NCBI GenBank assembly: GCA_021234155.1
Contig: JAJEKV010000044.1
Coordinates: forward strand, 11,231,764 to 11,295,763
Source of the DNA: Isoetes taiwanensis
Lineage: Eukaryota; Streptophyta; Lycopodiopsida; Isoetales; Isoetaceae
Reading direction: 5' to 3'
Length of the DNA stretch: 64,000 nucleotides
Part shown: positions 20,738 to 32,713 of the stretch, one piece after another
Position numbering within the stretch: position 1 is the stretch's first letter
How the letters are laid out: each line of letters starts with the position of its first letter
Position numbers and translations under genes: made by a program
The notes under the pieces: generated by a model
Seen by the model: the letters and a program-made list of their open reading frames with translations, nothing else
The model's database searches: none
Told to the model about the DNA's origin: nothing

Positions 20738-21345
20738 TCAAAGTAAAATGCCCTTGCGAAAGCCAGATACCATAATCTTCATTTTAGTCAAGTTCACGGA
20801 CAACTTTGCAGGTTGGCAGAAAGCATTTAGTGCCTCTAGCTGTTGTTGCAATCCCGACGCTAGTCTAGGTAGCAAGACAATATCATGTGCATACAACAAT
20901 AGTGGCATTATAATCCCTCCTAAAACTGACCCATCTATATAATTTTGCTTGAGCACTTCTCTAAGTCATCTATGTAAATCCCAAACAAAATTGTTGATGC
21001 CAGACAACCATGCTTAACTCCAATAATACTGTTAATGTGTGCACTGTATTTTTCACCAAAAGGAAAGCTAAGCTGGGCCTAGGCCTGTTCATATAGTCGT
21101 CAAGCAGCCCTAATAGCATCTGTCTTAGAACTGTATCAAATGCCTTACTAATTTCAACATAGCAAGCATACGTAGCATGGTTCTGACCTTTTGAATGTTC
21201 AATGATACTCGCATCGTGGTGAGATGGTTAATAGTGGAATGATCTAGTCTAACTCCCATCTGACCCATCACTCTTGCATTTATGGCTTGCTTGTTCAGTT
21301 TTGGAGCTCCCACGAGATTGCTCTCACATTTTCTGCATTGAAGGC
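20738..21345 (-). pseudogene. LINE reverse transcriptase fragment
   Basis: Reading leftward: YACYVEISKAFDTVLRQMLL, then GVKHGCLASTILFGIYIDDLE, then LLLYAHDIVLLPRLASGLQQ (catalytic YADD altered to YAHD), then LNAFCQPAKLSVNLTKMKIMV. This order is the palm of a non-LTR reverse transcriptase. The style (FGIYIDDLE, SGLQQQL) differs from the L1-like copy at 26969-28464, so it belongs to another LINE group. Frames change between the blocks. Confidence 0.7.
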
Positions 21346-21850
21346 AAAACCTAGTTAAATGTGGGTTTACTATATAGTTTTGAATGGTCTTTGGCGACTA
21401 ATTCAATTAGTCCCAAAATTCAAGATAAAAAGAAGCACGAGTTCTGTGTATCATAACCCTGAACATGAAACCGAGGAAAAAATAAATGAAGTTTACATGC
21501 CAAACAATTGCAAACTCAAGTGACTAACAAATCTATGGAATCTTATGCTAACATCTAAATTTTCCTATCAAATTTGAATTTTTTTCTTTCTGTGATCTCA
21601 CATTGTCATTTATCATTCGCAATCTATCATTTATAGATTGCTACTATTTACAATCTATAAATAAGAATCCCAACATCAAATGACTGAAAAAATGTCGGCA
21701 ATTGTATATTGACAATTTGAAATTTGAAAGTACTATGTTATTTCATAGCTTTCACATTTACATTGTAATTAGCTCCACAATAAGTAAGTTCTTTTCCTCT
21801 AGACACTGGTTTAAATTGTCTTCTCGCAGGAACTCCACAATCTATCTACT
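21346..21850. other. AT-rich stretch, no gene recognised
   Basis: Contains short inverted AT sequences (AATCTATCATTTATAGATT at about 21622) and low-complexity DNA only. It may be 3' flank of the kinase fragment to its right. Confidence 0.4.
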
Positions 21851-21855
21851 CTGCA

Positions 21856-22025
21856 AGCACCTTCTTTCAAGGCTTTCTAGCTGCTGCTCAACTTGACGCA
21901 TATTTGGCCTCTTGCTTGGAATATCATGACAGCACTGCCAAGCAATCCTCATCATTTCTAATATCTGCGGAATTGAATCTGCATACGCAATCTTTGCTAT
22001 CTGATCGATTTCTCTTCAGCGGTCT
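21856..22025 (-). pseudogene. Receptor-like kinase C-terminal fragment
   Basis: The - strand reads ADSIPQILEMMRIAWQCCHD followed by IPSKRPNMRQVEQQLESLE. This is the pattern of kinase subdomain XI in plant receptor-like kinases (..A..C....P..RP.M..V...LE). Only this end is present. No DFG, HRD or transmembrane part was found nearby, so it is a gene fragment. Confidence 0.55.
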
Positions 22026-22029
22026 TCAT

Positions 22030-23427
22030 CGGACTTTAGATCCATAGGTGACGAGTTTTCCTTTTATTTTGCTACCATTAGATGGCCCGTGTAGCTCGGA
22101 GAAGCGAAGATAGCTACAAAAGCGTTAACTTTATAGTTAGTAACAAAATCATTCCGTTCACAAAAAGTCTATTATTCGTCTATCTACGTACAAAGAATCC
22201 AAAGACAAAAGTGAAAAAGGAAAAAGTGAAACCCTAGGCGTGTGATTGGCCATTCCTTGTCTGTATCAAGTGTTACATTTTAGAGCAATAAGACAAAAGT
22301 ATATGCAAAAAGTTGGAAATCTAATCGTAGTTCAAGTAAATCATCGAGCTAGATTATTGGCGCCCTTCCATAGACCTCTATCAACTGCTTTGCTATGGAG
22401 GTGGGATCACGAGGAACCTCGCCAAACATTATCACACCTCGGACCTCGATTTGCGGGCCTTACATCACAGTTTTGTAAAACTATGCCTCCCTTCTTTTGT
22501 TGAACTCTGGCGGTTTCCTTCCTCATTTTTGCTCTCTTTCCTCCGTGTTTGGTGACTCCTGTATTTGTGACCCTGGTATATCACCGGTAGCATTTTCGTT
22601 TAAAGAGGCACATGAAGAAGTAGATGAATGCATGAAGAATTTGAGGGTTGTTGGAAATGTTAAGGTAGAGAATGAGCACTTTTTTTTTTGGAAGGACGAC
22701 TAACATAAAAATACCAAGGGGGGGAGAACAAACTGTTTTGTTCAGCGATCGAGGAAAACTCACGGTAAGGTGTGAAAGAATTTGCTACGCTAGAGCGACC
22801 ATAAACCGCCCATCGAGTTCGGCACGGCAACAAAACATCAGGTTGGGTCATCAAAACTCTGCCGTTTCATAGTCTTTGGTTCTGAGCGATCATCTGTAAC
22901 CCATTTTTCTTCCCTCAAAATCCACATTTTTACGTTTGTGGCAGCGAGTTAAGCCAACTTCGGTGGCACAAGACACTGGCTCATCTCAAAGGATGCCACG
23001 GCTAGAGCATGGCGGAGGTGAAACCAAAGCATGGCGAAGCACTCTTCAAAATTAAAACATCAGATTTCGCCACCAAATCCGGCAGAAGGGACTCTAGACC
23101 ACCTGCCATGGTGCGTTTGGAGTTAGAAGAAAGAAAAGCGCCCTCAAAGAGCGTCTCCAGGCCGTCAATAAGCCATCGCCAAAGCTCGGAGCAAAAAACA
23201 GGGGAAAAGGTTACCCTGTTTTCATTTTTTTTCAAAGACACGTGTCTCTCCCAGGTTTTTTTTGCATCAAACAAAATACAAAGAGGAACATACTTTATAT
23301 ATGGTTTGATAAAAAGAAGCTCCAATTATGAATACACATTTAGGTAGAACATTTAGTGATCTAAAGAAATCGACCATAGTGTAGGTATGACGCATTTTCA
23401 ATCAATATTTTTCCACGTACATTGTTG
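22030..23427. other. No gene recognised
   Basis: + strand frames at 22246-22503 (RLLAPFHRPLSTALLWRWD) and 23009-23347 (Lys/Ser-rich) are open but unrecognised. A 10-T run at 22681-22690 interrupts a further frame. Confidence 0.35.
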
Positions 23428-23435
23428 GAAGGAGT

Positions 23436-23563
23436 AATTTGAATGACCTTCAAATTTCTGAAGGAAATTTTCAGGTGACCTGGCGGGTCACGAGCGGCGG
23501 AGCGCGAGTGGCGCCGCCAGTCACCGAAAAATTTCCTTCGTAAATTTGATGGTCATTCAAATT
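23436..23563. repeat. Foldback element (50-bp inverted arms)
   Basis: AATTTGAATGACCTTCAAAT and following bases to GGTGACCTGGCGG (23436-23485) are the near reverse complement of 23514-23563. The loop is GC-rich (CGAGCGGCGGAGCGCGAGTG). It looks like a small MITE-like hairpin. No clear target duplication was seen. Confidence 0.75.
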
Positions 23564-24984
23564 CTCCGACGAAAATTTTGATCGACTTCAAATTTTTGCC
23601 CGCTTCGTGAGTAGATCTTGATGTACTTTTTGCCTTTAGTTTTGATTTCGAAGTTCATCATTGGATTTTTCGTCTCGAGACCTTCTTTGCGCCGGATTCA
23701 GCCCAAAACTTCGTCAAATCTCTTCTCTACGGCGAAGAAAAAAAGCACCAAAAGGCAAGAATAACGAAGCTTCATCTTCATATATGGTCGTTGTTTACGG
23801 TTATGCCCTTATCTCTTTGGATCTTGTCTTGTTTATGCCCTTGCCTGCGGAAAAATAATTAGAAAGCGGATCGGATTACTAGCATGTCTCGCATAGATCT
23901 TGGCATGGTACTCTGCTGCGATCCACGGATCTGCATTTGAAGAAGCGGCATCGTTGGAGTGGTGCGGATCGTTGGGCTTGTGCAGAAACACAGAGGAAGC
24001 GGCGCCGCCCAAGAACGTCAACAGGACATCAACAGAGTTTTTCGCCTTTTAAAATCTTGCTAAATAAGGGCGAAATTTGAAGGTGGTCAAAATTTCGTAT
24101 AGACCCGTCCCATGGCCCGTTATAAGGTCAAGGTCAGGGGCAATTCATAGTGCACCACGAATATGCATTTATCCATAGTGGATGCGGGATATGCATTTAG
24201 CTCTCATCCGAAATAAGGTAACAGTTTTGTCAAAAAGTACAGGTTGTCAAAAAGTTTAATCGTCCTGAAAAGTTTATACCCAGGTCTCGAGCACGGTTAG
24301 CGCCGTCAGCAGTGGTAGGAGGGTCCGCCCAAATAGAGCAAGGCAGGTCGCCCACGCAGATCAAGGCAGATCGTCCATGGCAAGTCGCCCAGATCGATTG
24401 ATCAGGGGCTAGGTATGGTGGTTTCTTGCCAATTTTTTTCTTGCATGTTCTTTTTTTAGCTTCTTCTGCATCTCATAGAAGGGAGTAGTAAATATATGGT
24501 TTTTCAGAGAAATTTAAGATGACATCTCAATATGATGCTCACTTCATGATGTGGGATCTGCAAATGAGAACATTAGCACAACTAGAAGATAATATTTTCA
24601 TTGCAGCTATAGGTTTGGAATCACTGAAAGCAGCCATTATATTGTAGGTTGATGTACTGGGCGAGTAATAAACTTATGAACAATCCCTTGATAATTTTAT
24701 TCTTAATAGATGCCATTCTGCTAGTTCAGCATTAAACAAGTCCATAAGCGCTATTTGTTTGCCTGCATCTTTATTCTTTCTTGGCCTTTTTATAAAAGGT
24801 TTGCTGCTATGTCCCCATTCTTAAAAGGGGATTGAACAAACAGGTTCTGTCCGAAGGCAGAGGAGTAGAAGGTGTAAGCTTTTGTCAAATTATTGTTCTT
24901 TTCATCCCCAAGCAGTGAGTTCACCATTTAAAATGGATTCAGGTAATAAACGGACAACACTCAATAATAGAAGGTAGATTGAGT
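23564..24984. other. No gene recognised
   Basis: Frames at 23661-23858 and on the - strand at 23833-24021 are short and unrecognised. 24060-24480 is moderately GC-rich and resembles a promoter or LTR remnant. Confidence 0.3.
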
Positions 24985-26130
24985 AAGATGATCAGAGCAG
25001 CAGCATGCATCTGGACAGGGTGGCATTGCAGAAGTTGGAAGAGATGCAACAGAGCTGGCTGCTTGGGGTGGGAGGAAAGAAGAAGAACAGTACATATCTA
25101 CGATGTGTTACTTGCAGTGGAAAGCTCTTCGTGGGTTTTGTTTATGCATTTGCTTTCATCGCCCAAGGCGTAAGCACCGCCCAATTTATAGCGCAGCTCC
25201 AAGGCATAAGCACAGCCCTGCGCCTCCTGATAATTAGACCATCGCTCTACAGAAGGCGCTTCAGTTGTTCAACGTCCAAATGCTTCTAGTTTCCTCCAAT
25301 TCTAAGTTCTGAAGTTTACAATTTTTTGTTGGTCTGTTGGTCTTTAGAATAACTGGACCATGTTTTTACACCTTTGGTTAACTTGGAAGCAGTATAGATC
25401 TGTTGAATAAACCAATAACATTAAAATTTTATTATATTAATTATCCTCTAGCATGTTAATTCCTTTTGTCTCGACATAGATCTTCTGTTTAGACAGCAAT
25501 CTGATGCATAAAGCATCTATATACTGCAGTTGGAGTTCTTCCAAAATCAAACAACGTATCATACAGAGGGAATTCAGTACCTAAGATGGAAATAACATTC
25601 AAAAGGATTTGGTGGGGGTTTACTATGATGCTGATTATATCAAGTTTACATTTACACAAGCTTATGGTATGACTTCACTTAGCTGGAGCATTATAGAGTA
25701 TAGCTACAAGTATGAAGCATCATGAGAATTGTCACATTTGATGGAGCTACTAAAATGGGGATTGGATTACCTCTGAAAGACTTAAACAGTTCAGGCACAA
25801 ATTGGTACTAATGTGATCCACATGCAGGTGGTCTTGCTATTTTGAATCAGGTAAATGCTGCCCCTCTTCGCTACTCTGCAGTGCAGCCTCTCTGACTACA
25901 TTATATTTGCTGACTATATGGCTGCTGCTGTTATTGCTGGCTGCTAGTGTGGAACCTTCTATCCAGCCAAGAGACTCAAGCAATGGGCACAATCTCAGGT
26001 CCCGAGTCATAATTATTTTGAACTAATTAAAATTCATGTTAGAATGCTGATAAACTACAATGCCTTTCTTTTGTTAACAGATTGACTACATATTGGAAAA
26101 GACCCTCCGAAGATCAGTTATGTGGTATGT
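24985..26130 (+). pseudogene. KOR-like: KORRIGAN-type GH9 endo-1,4-beta-glucanase, truncated pseudogene
   Basis: KORRIGAN is a membrane-anchored GH9 cellulase acting with the cellulose synthase complex. 25005-25160 gives the cytosolic/TM start: EEMQQSWLLGVGGKKK, then CVTCSGKLFVGFVYAF. 25588-25840 gives the catalytic-domain start: [35 protein letters not shown], then KWGLDYL with stops. 25881-25998 jumps to the C-terminal part (SDYIIFADYMAAA ... CGTFYPAKRLKQWAQSQ). A 92-bp GT-AG intron (25999-26090) is preserved in place. IDYILEK follows and shifts frame into PPKISYVV. The exons with most of the barrel and the catalytic Asp/Glu are missing. This is a decayed, internally deleted gene, not a processed copy. 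Confidence 0.7.
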
Positions 26131-26250
26131 GAATAAAAAGCAACAAGACATTTTGTTCTTAAATGTTCACACATAACAGAAAGAATATGCGGTATGAATA
26201 AAAAGCAATAAGATATTTTGCTGTGAAATGTTAATACATAACAGAAAGCC
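26123..26250 (+). repeat. 66-bp imperfect tandem repeat
   Basis: GGTATGTGAATAAAAAGCAA ... ACATAACAGAAAG recurs directly as GGTATGAATAAAAAGCAATA ... ACATAACAGAAAG. It lies in the 3' flank of the KORRIGAN pseudogene. Confidence 0.75.
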
Positions 26251-26434
26251 TAAAAGCTCATGTGTGAATGCTTTTTTACAAATTATATTAAATGTTAACA
26301 TAAGGAAACCGCCATGCGGGAATTCAAGTTTTCAATTTATGTTATGTTAAATGTTAACGAAACATAATGCCTAATAATTAAGTGCGAATGTGTTGTTTAC
26401 AAACTCTGTTATATTAAATGTGAATAACACTGTA

Positions 26435-28464
26435 TATGTGCAAGAGCCTTCTTGGACTCCCTATCTAGTATGGAATGTTAAAAAACTTAGCTGCATGAAA
26501 GCGTGGATCAAGAAATGGGGCAATAATAGCTCCTTGGTATTCAAAAAAGAGAAAGATGTTGTGTATAATCTCATAAGAATAATCAAGCAGGAGCTGCTAC
26601 TAGATCCCCATAACAGAGATAAGAATCTATAGAGGAGTTAGAATGAAAGGCCATTGAGGAGGAAGCTAGAGGGGCTGATGTTTGCTCTAAAATCAAATGG
26701 TACACTAAGTTGGGTCATAAAAATTCTAAGTGTTTTTTTAGAATGGCAGGGCCAGACTAGCAGAGAATAATAGAGAATAATATCACGAGAGAATAATAGA
26801 GAATAATATCACGTCTACGAAGGATAGCCACAAAAATACACGATCCGATGAGTATCAAAGCATTTGTTAGAGAGAGCTTCCAAGCTCAATTCAAAGAAGA
26901 CCCTCTTCCATCTCGTATCAATCTCAAATATCTTAGTGGTTGATCAAGATTGAGTGGGCTGATCAAGATTGAGTGGGCTGAAAAGATTACTCCATCAACT
27001 AGAGGATGAAGAAATATATAAAATACTATGTTCTCTAGCTTCATGTAAGTCTCCTTACCCTAATGGCTTTCCTCTTGAATCTTTTGTGGAGTTCTGGGAT
27101 GTCCATGGTCATGACTTTGTAACTGCTAGGGGGGCTTCGTCCTCTTGCACATTACATCCTACTATAGTTGCAAATTTTATCACTTTGGTTCCGAAAGTCT
27201 CTAGACCCCAGTCACTTAGAGAATGGCGACACATTGCACTAACAAATGTGTTATATAAGGTAGTCATGAAAGAAATCGCCAATTGTCTAATCTATCCTAT
27301 AGAGGGTTATTGAGCAATCAGCTTTCCTACTGGGCAGGGGTACATCCTAGACAACTATTGGGTTGCTAGGGAAGGAATGCACTGTTGTAGAGCCACTTGG
27401 CAGCATTGCATACTGGTCAAGATGAACTTCAGAAAGGCCTATTACTCTCTTAGGTGGGATAGTCTACGAGAAGTGATGAGTCATAATAAGCTTGCCTCTA
27501 CATCTGTCTTGGTAAATGGCGAACCTTCGGGTCCCTTTTATCTTAGGAAATGTATAAGAAGAAGAAGAAGAAGAAGAAGAGATTTTAACATCACGCCACA
27601 AGGCAACGTCCTATCGGACATGTGACACTTTACAACACACCCAGATGGGTCCTGCCCCAACCACTTTACATTGCTGAAGTGGGTCCTTCCCCCACCAACT
27701 TTACATTGCATGGCCACTTTCACAACGAGGCGTTGAACCCGTGACCTTGGGTATGGCAGTTTAACGTCTTACCATAAGGCAAAGTTGCCACCTGGCTCCC
27801 TAGCCCTTTTTAATTATGGCAAACCTTTTTACAAGGATGGTTAACCTCAAAATTTCGGAAGGGGCCTCAGTGGTTTGTTTTGCCTAGTCGAGAAGAAAAA
27901 CTTACAATTATGCAATATGCGAATGACACCTTCATGTTCCTCAAGTTTGATGATGGGAGCTTTCATTCTTTCCATGATATATTGGTTGATTTTGAGATTA
28001 TATCCAGTATTGGACTCAAAACGATAACAAATGTACAGTGTTTTGAGCTTTAGAGGGGGACATTGACCCTCGGGCTAAAAGATTGGGCTTTCCAGTCATA
28101 GCTGATGGGGAAACAGTAAAGCTCTTAGGTTCGCCAGTTGCTCTTTCAGATAGCATGAAGGGCCTTTGGGCCCCCATCTTAGACAAACTACAGAAGAAGG
28201 TTGGATTGTGATCTACAAAAGGTTTATCGTTGGCAGTTGGCATTGGCAGGGAGAGTAACGGTTGCTAATGCGGTGCTATCCAACTTTCACCTTTACTTCT
28301 CGTCAATTCTTGTCGCCCAGAAATATATGTATAACCAAATACGAGTCATTATTAGAAAGTTTATATGGGAGGGTATAGCTAACATTGCATGGTCCGAGCT
28401 GTGTAGAGATAAAAATGATGGAGGCTTAGGCTGTAACATCTCTTTAAGCAGGCTTAAGCCGTAG
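26435..28464 (+). pseudogene. LINE ORF2 linker and reverse transcriptase
   Basis: 26435-26632 reads KKLSCMKAWIKKWGNNSSLV, the linker after the endonuclease. 26969-27310 holds RT blocks: CKSPYPNGFPLESFVEFW, NFITLVPKVSRPQSLREW, then ALTNVLYKVVMKEIANCL. 27377-27540 has ILVKMNFRKAYYSLRWDSL and SVLVNGEPSGPFYLR, where the SINE interrupts. RT resumes at about 27810 (NLFTRMVNLKISEGASVV), with the YADD box altered to YAND at about 27920, and then DGGLGC at 28419. Stops and frame changes show it is dead. Confidence 0.75.
27552..27806 (-). mobile_element. tRNA-derived SINE with (TTC)n tail, copy 1
   Basis: On the - strand the head holds an A-box-like TGGTAAGACGTTAAACTGCC (27756-27775) and a perfect B box GGTTCAACGCC (27729-27739), as in tRNA genes. 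The body ends TGATGTTAAAATC and a (TTC)n tail at about 27557-27582. It splits the RT reading frame of the LINE. Related copies at 34385-34590 and 46945-47230 share the body (CCCCAACCACTTTACATTGC on the + strand in copies 1 and 3). Confidence 0.7.
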
Positions 28465-28598
28465 CGGCTAACTTTGTCTGGGGAATTTTACAAAGGGACA
28501 CATCTTCTGCTTTGATATTTGTTAAGCACTGGTTTGACTTATGCAAAATCCTAGGCCTGACTTATGCAAATCCAAGGCCTTAGGCATGAATTAGGTGC

Positions 28599-28781
<183 letters not shown>

Positions 28782-28989
28782 GAATTCTTCATGCATGGAA
28801 GGAGGTGCAAAAAATGTGTTTCCCCTTGGATGTACCTAAAGAGGCTGGGAGAGTTAGTATATTTTAGAACATTGGTGTTGGGAAAAAGATGGCCTCTCCT
28901 TGGCATTAGTTCATCCTCACATCTTTCAGAAATAGAGAGCCCTTGGGATTTCGAACTTATGACATCTATGGAAGAATGATATATGGATC

Positions 28990-29770
28990 TCATGGTCTAA
29001 ATTCAGACTTATAGTGCGAAGGGTAGGAGAAGGAGATAGAAGGATACTAAAAAGATTCTTGAAACTGTTAAGCTTTCCTCTGGGGTTGATGGTCCCATGG
29101 GAAAATGGTCTTATGCAGGCAAAGAGACGTTTATTGTAGCTAGAATCTATCGGGCTCTCTATGATGTCCTCTTAAAGCAAAAGCTAGGCTACAGGTGGAT
29201 GGGACGGTGACTAAGCTTAGCAAATTCACGGAAAACATTATGTTCTAGAAGAATACAATTCTTTGGGTGAACAACTTCAAAGTGATCTCAATCTTAGAGG
29301 AATTTTGATGGAAGACCAGGGCCCACAACTTGGATGCCAGGCGAGTGAATCTCTTCCACATATCATTTTTTGTCCTAAGATTGCTGAGTTTTGGCATTGG
29401 GCATGTCCTGCTCGGGATTAAATATACAATAACTTGGGTGGCCTAGTGTTATAGTGATCTCTCGGCACATGCTCCATTGCTGCTTCTTTAGTCAGTGTGA
29501 TCCCTTTGGATTATTTCGAGACATCGCTGTGATGTGGCTCTGAGGGACAAAGCAGTTCTCTATTGACAAGCTAAAAAATTACTTTAGTATGGAAGTGGCT
29601 TTTAGTGGCTTTTTCCTACCATAGGAAGATGGCGGTAAGCTATCATACGGGTCTGGACATAATTGGCAAGATTGAAGGGTTTTATAGCTACTTTAAACGT
29701 CACTGGCTGAGTTTTGAGGACCTAGTCCCAGATGTTGGGACAAGCAGAGTAAACAATATGAGTAGCTGAG
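28990..29770 (+). pseudogene. LINE ORF2 C-terminal part with degenerate zf-RVT
   Basis: The segment parallels 5056-5861: EGDRRILKRF, WSYAGKETFIVARIYRALYD, then a zf-RVT-like CQASESLPHIIFCPKIAEFW and a final GFYSYFKRHWLSFEDL. Stops are frequent. Confidence 0.55.
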
Positions 29771-29946
29771 TATATATGGTTTCCCTACCATCTTGCTAAT
29801 GTGGAAATAGGAGTTCCTAAAATACACATAGTATTGATGCATAGGTATCCATTGACTATAATTCTCTCTCTGTTCATTGTGGGGACTCTTTGTACTTTAT
29901 ATCATTATTAATCAAAAATACACTCTTACCCTCAAATAAAAAAAAA

Positions 29947-32700
29947 TAGTTTTTATTTTTCCTTTCCACGTGATTAGCGTCTTTGGAAGGATTTATATCT
30001 TCAGGCATCTAATAGTAGTTTTCAAATGTTGTATACTTTACAACTTAGCAAAGCTAGTGCAATGGCAATGCCAGATGAGCTATTGGTAAAGATACTGAAA
30101 AATGTTATGCCTCTATGTACCAACCCGGATGTCATTGTATAAATTTTGTACAAGGCAAGGAGAGTTGAATTACTATTATGAAATATGCATGCTGATAGAA
30201 TAGAAACCAAATGGTCATATTATTTTAATTAAACATTGTAAAGTTTATGTATGTGCATAGCATGGGACCCTTTTCTTTTTCAACTGGTTTTTCTAATGCA
30301 GTAGCATAGAAGTAACTTGCACGTTCATGTATCAACTTCATAGACTTATCACGTTAGTGTGGCATCCCTGACCAGTTTTACTTCTGGAAATGGTAGTATT
30401 TATAAGAGAACAAAGTTTTTATTATGGGTCTATCACATTAAAGGGTCTTATCATGTTATTAGTCTTACTTTTTGCAAGTTGCCATTATCTTCTAAGAGAG
30501 AAACATTTTAATCATGGGTCTATAAAGGGTCTAGAGAGAGCAACTTATATTACATATAACAGTTCATGGATTCTTAAATTAACTTGCAAGCTCGCATCTG
30601 CAGCTTTCTTGCTACCACTCATCTTCACTGTTCTCCAATGTATGGTTGAAGCGAGATTCATATATTGATACTTGTAAAAGTTACGTGATCCATATTAGGC
30701 TGAGAGTTTGTTGGATGACGGCTGGTGTCTTCGTCTTCTTATTTTTGAAATTCCATGTAATAAGTTGTTACTTGGGTTTGGTTATATGGATTGCTCTTGC
30801 AAATATCAAATATCATGTTTTTTTTTGCCTAAAGCAATCTTTCAACAATCATTATTTCAGTTTACGTCCCTTCTTACGTCCTTCAAGGTATCCTCAGTGG
30901 TCCCAACTTATGTCCTTCGAGGTATTAAGCCTCCAGCATGGCTTTCTTGAATCAATGAATATAAGTGGTGGGGTCAATATATGTGATCACATTCAGAGCA
31001 TAAGGAAGCAACTAGTTGAAAGAATGTGGTTTAGATTGTTTTAGATTATGGAAGCAGCAACTCAAAGGCAAGGGAATTTATAAAATTTTGTCATTCATTG
31101 TTCATATCCCTTCATGGGGGGCACACAGATATAGCTGATGTGATTCAGATTGAATTATAAATTTGGTCAAACATCAAACTTAGTCCATTTTACCCTTGCT
31201 AACTATTGGAGAAGATTCTATTCCTTCTAGGAGTATTATGTCACTTGTTCCCCAAATTTGTGGGTTTACCTTTCTTGATTTTGCTTTGATTGAATATTTA
31301 TGGCTAAATCTGGTCAAATATCAAAATTTTCCCATTTCAAATTGATCTTATTCCTTCTAGGAGCATGAGGCCACATGTTCCCCAAATTTGCAAGTTTACC
31401 TTTCTTAATTATGCTTCAATTGACAGAGTATTCATGGGTAAAAGTGGCACTAGAGTACCATTTGATGGCTAATAAATTAGAGTGTTTCAAGGAGGAGAGG
31501 TAATTGTTTGCAGTAATGCAAAATGATGCAATTTCAATTAATAAGTTTGATGGAAGTTGTTGAAAGATATACCAAAGGTGATATTGTGCTAGAAGAGGGA
31601 ATAATGTGCTCGTCTCAACCAATATTTGCATGCAAAGAATTGTCCTTGTGAATGTCCATTATTTCAAGTCCATTTTTATAGCTCTAATTATTTTCCTCTA
31701 CTTCTGCATTTATTGCAATCATTTTGACAGGTACAAATGAATATGGTCCAACCAGAGAGGAAGGGTGACAGAATTTGAACAAATATAGTTCAATTGACAA
31801 AGCGATGGCAATAAACTCTTAAAGGTAGTGGATGTGATTGCAGGTAATTGGATCCCATATTTTAATTTGTCAGGGACCTATTACTAGGTCTCTTAAGGAT
31901 TAACATTGCTTTGTCCGTGTTTCCAAATTTCCTTTGTTAATACAACTTAGGCAGGTAAGGAGGATTTCCCATGGACATGAAACCCTGGGTTTTCTAGGAG
32001 GCCGGGTTTTCTGGCATTCCGAGGGGCTCATGTTTAGGACCTCAATAAAAAGTAATGCATCGCTATTACTTTGTGCTCAGGTCTTGGATCTGATTTGATC
32101 AATCGGCTCAAACTTTGTTCCTGTGCATAAATCAGCTGAGATTTGCAAAAGAAAACCATAAGATCTTCTGATTCATGGAAACTCAAAAACCTTCCTCCAG
32201 AATGAGCATTGAGGTTTCTGCTCCAGTTTTCTTCATGTGAAACTCCCCCAAGGATGTCTTGAAATTGAGAAGACTTCTCTGTTTTTAGCATCTTTACAAG
32301 AAGTAATGTGAATCTAAAAACCCTCATACAACCTTTTATAGGTTTACATGCATAGGCATCTTGATTGCTTTTAACATTTAGGAGTCATTGCAGTATTTCT
32401 TTTGTGCATAACTTGATAAGATGGTAAGATGCTAGTAAATTTAAGAATTGATCTATAAATGGATGCAAGAAAAGATTCTATAGTTGTTCTGTATAGTAGA
32501 TTTGCCATGAAGATGAAGAGACATTTTGTCATATTATGGTTATTAGTCTGAAAGTAGTGTAAGCCAAGTTCTAGAAAGCTTTAGAGCTAGGTGCAATGCT
32601 ACAATGCCAAACTTTTATGAGAATATAACCTTTAACCCTCTATCATTGAACTCTTGATTGTGCTTTCTGTGTATGTTAAATAAAAGCTAACACGAAGTTG
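29947..32700. other. No gene recognised; upstream region of the SYP7 gene
   Basis: Frames on either strand (for example + 30646-31044) are short and unrecognised. An imperfect direct repeat is present: ATTCCTTCTAGGAG ... CCCCAAATTTG ... TTTACCTTTCTT at about 31218-31290 and again at about 31348-31412. CATTCAG at 32703-32709 just before the SYP7 start could be a 3' splice site of a 5'-UTR intron. Confidence 0.4.
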
Positions 32701-32713
32701 ACATTCAGGCAAG

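Noticed and set aside
27720-27806. tRNA gene on the - strand
   Set aside because: A and B boxes are present but no cloverleaf can be folded, and the sequence continues into a SINE body with a simple tail.
32034-32327. 97-codon - strand frame upstream of SYP7
   Set aside because: No motif, and it lies in the presumed promoter/5' leader region.
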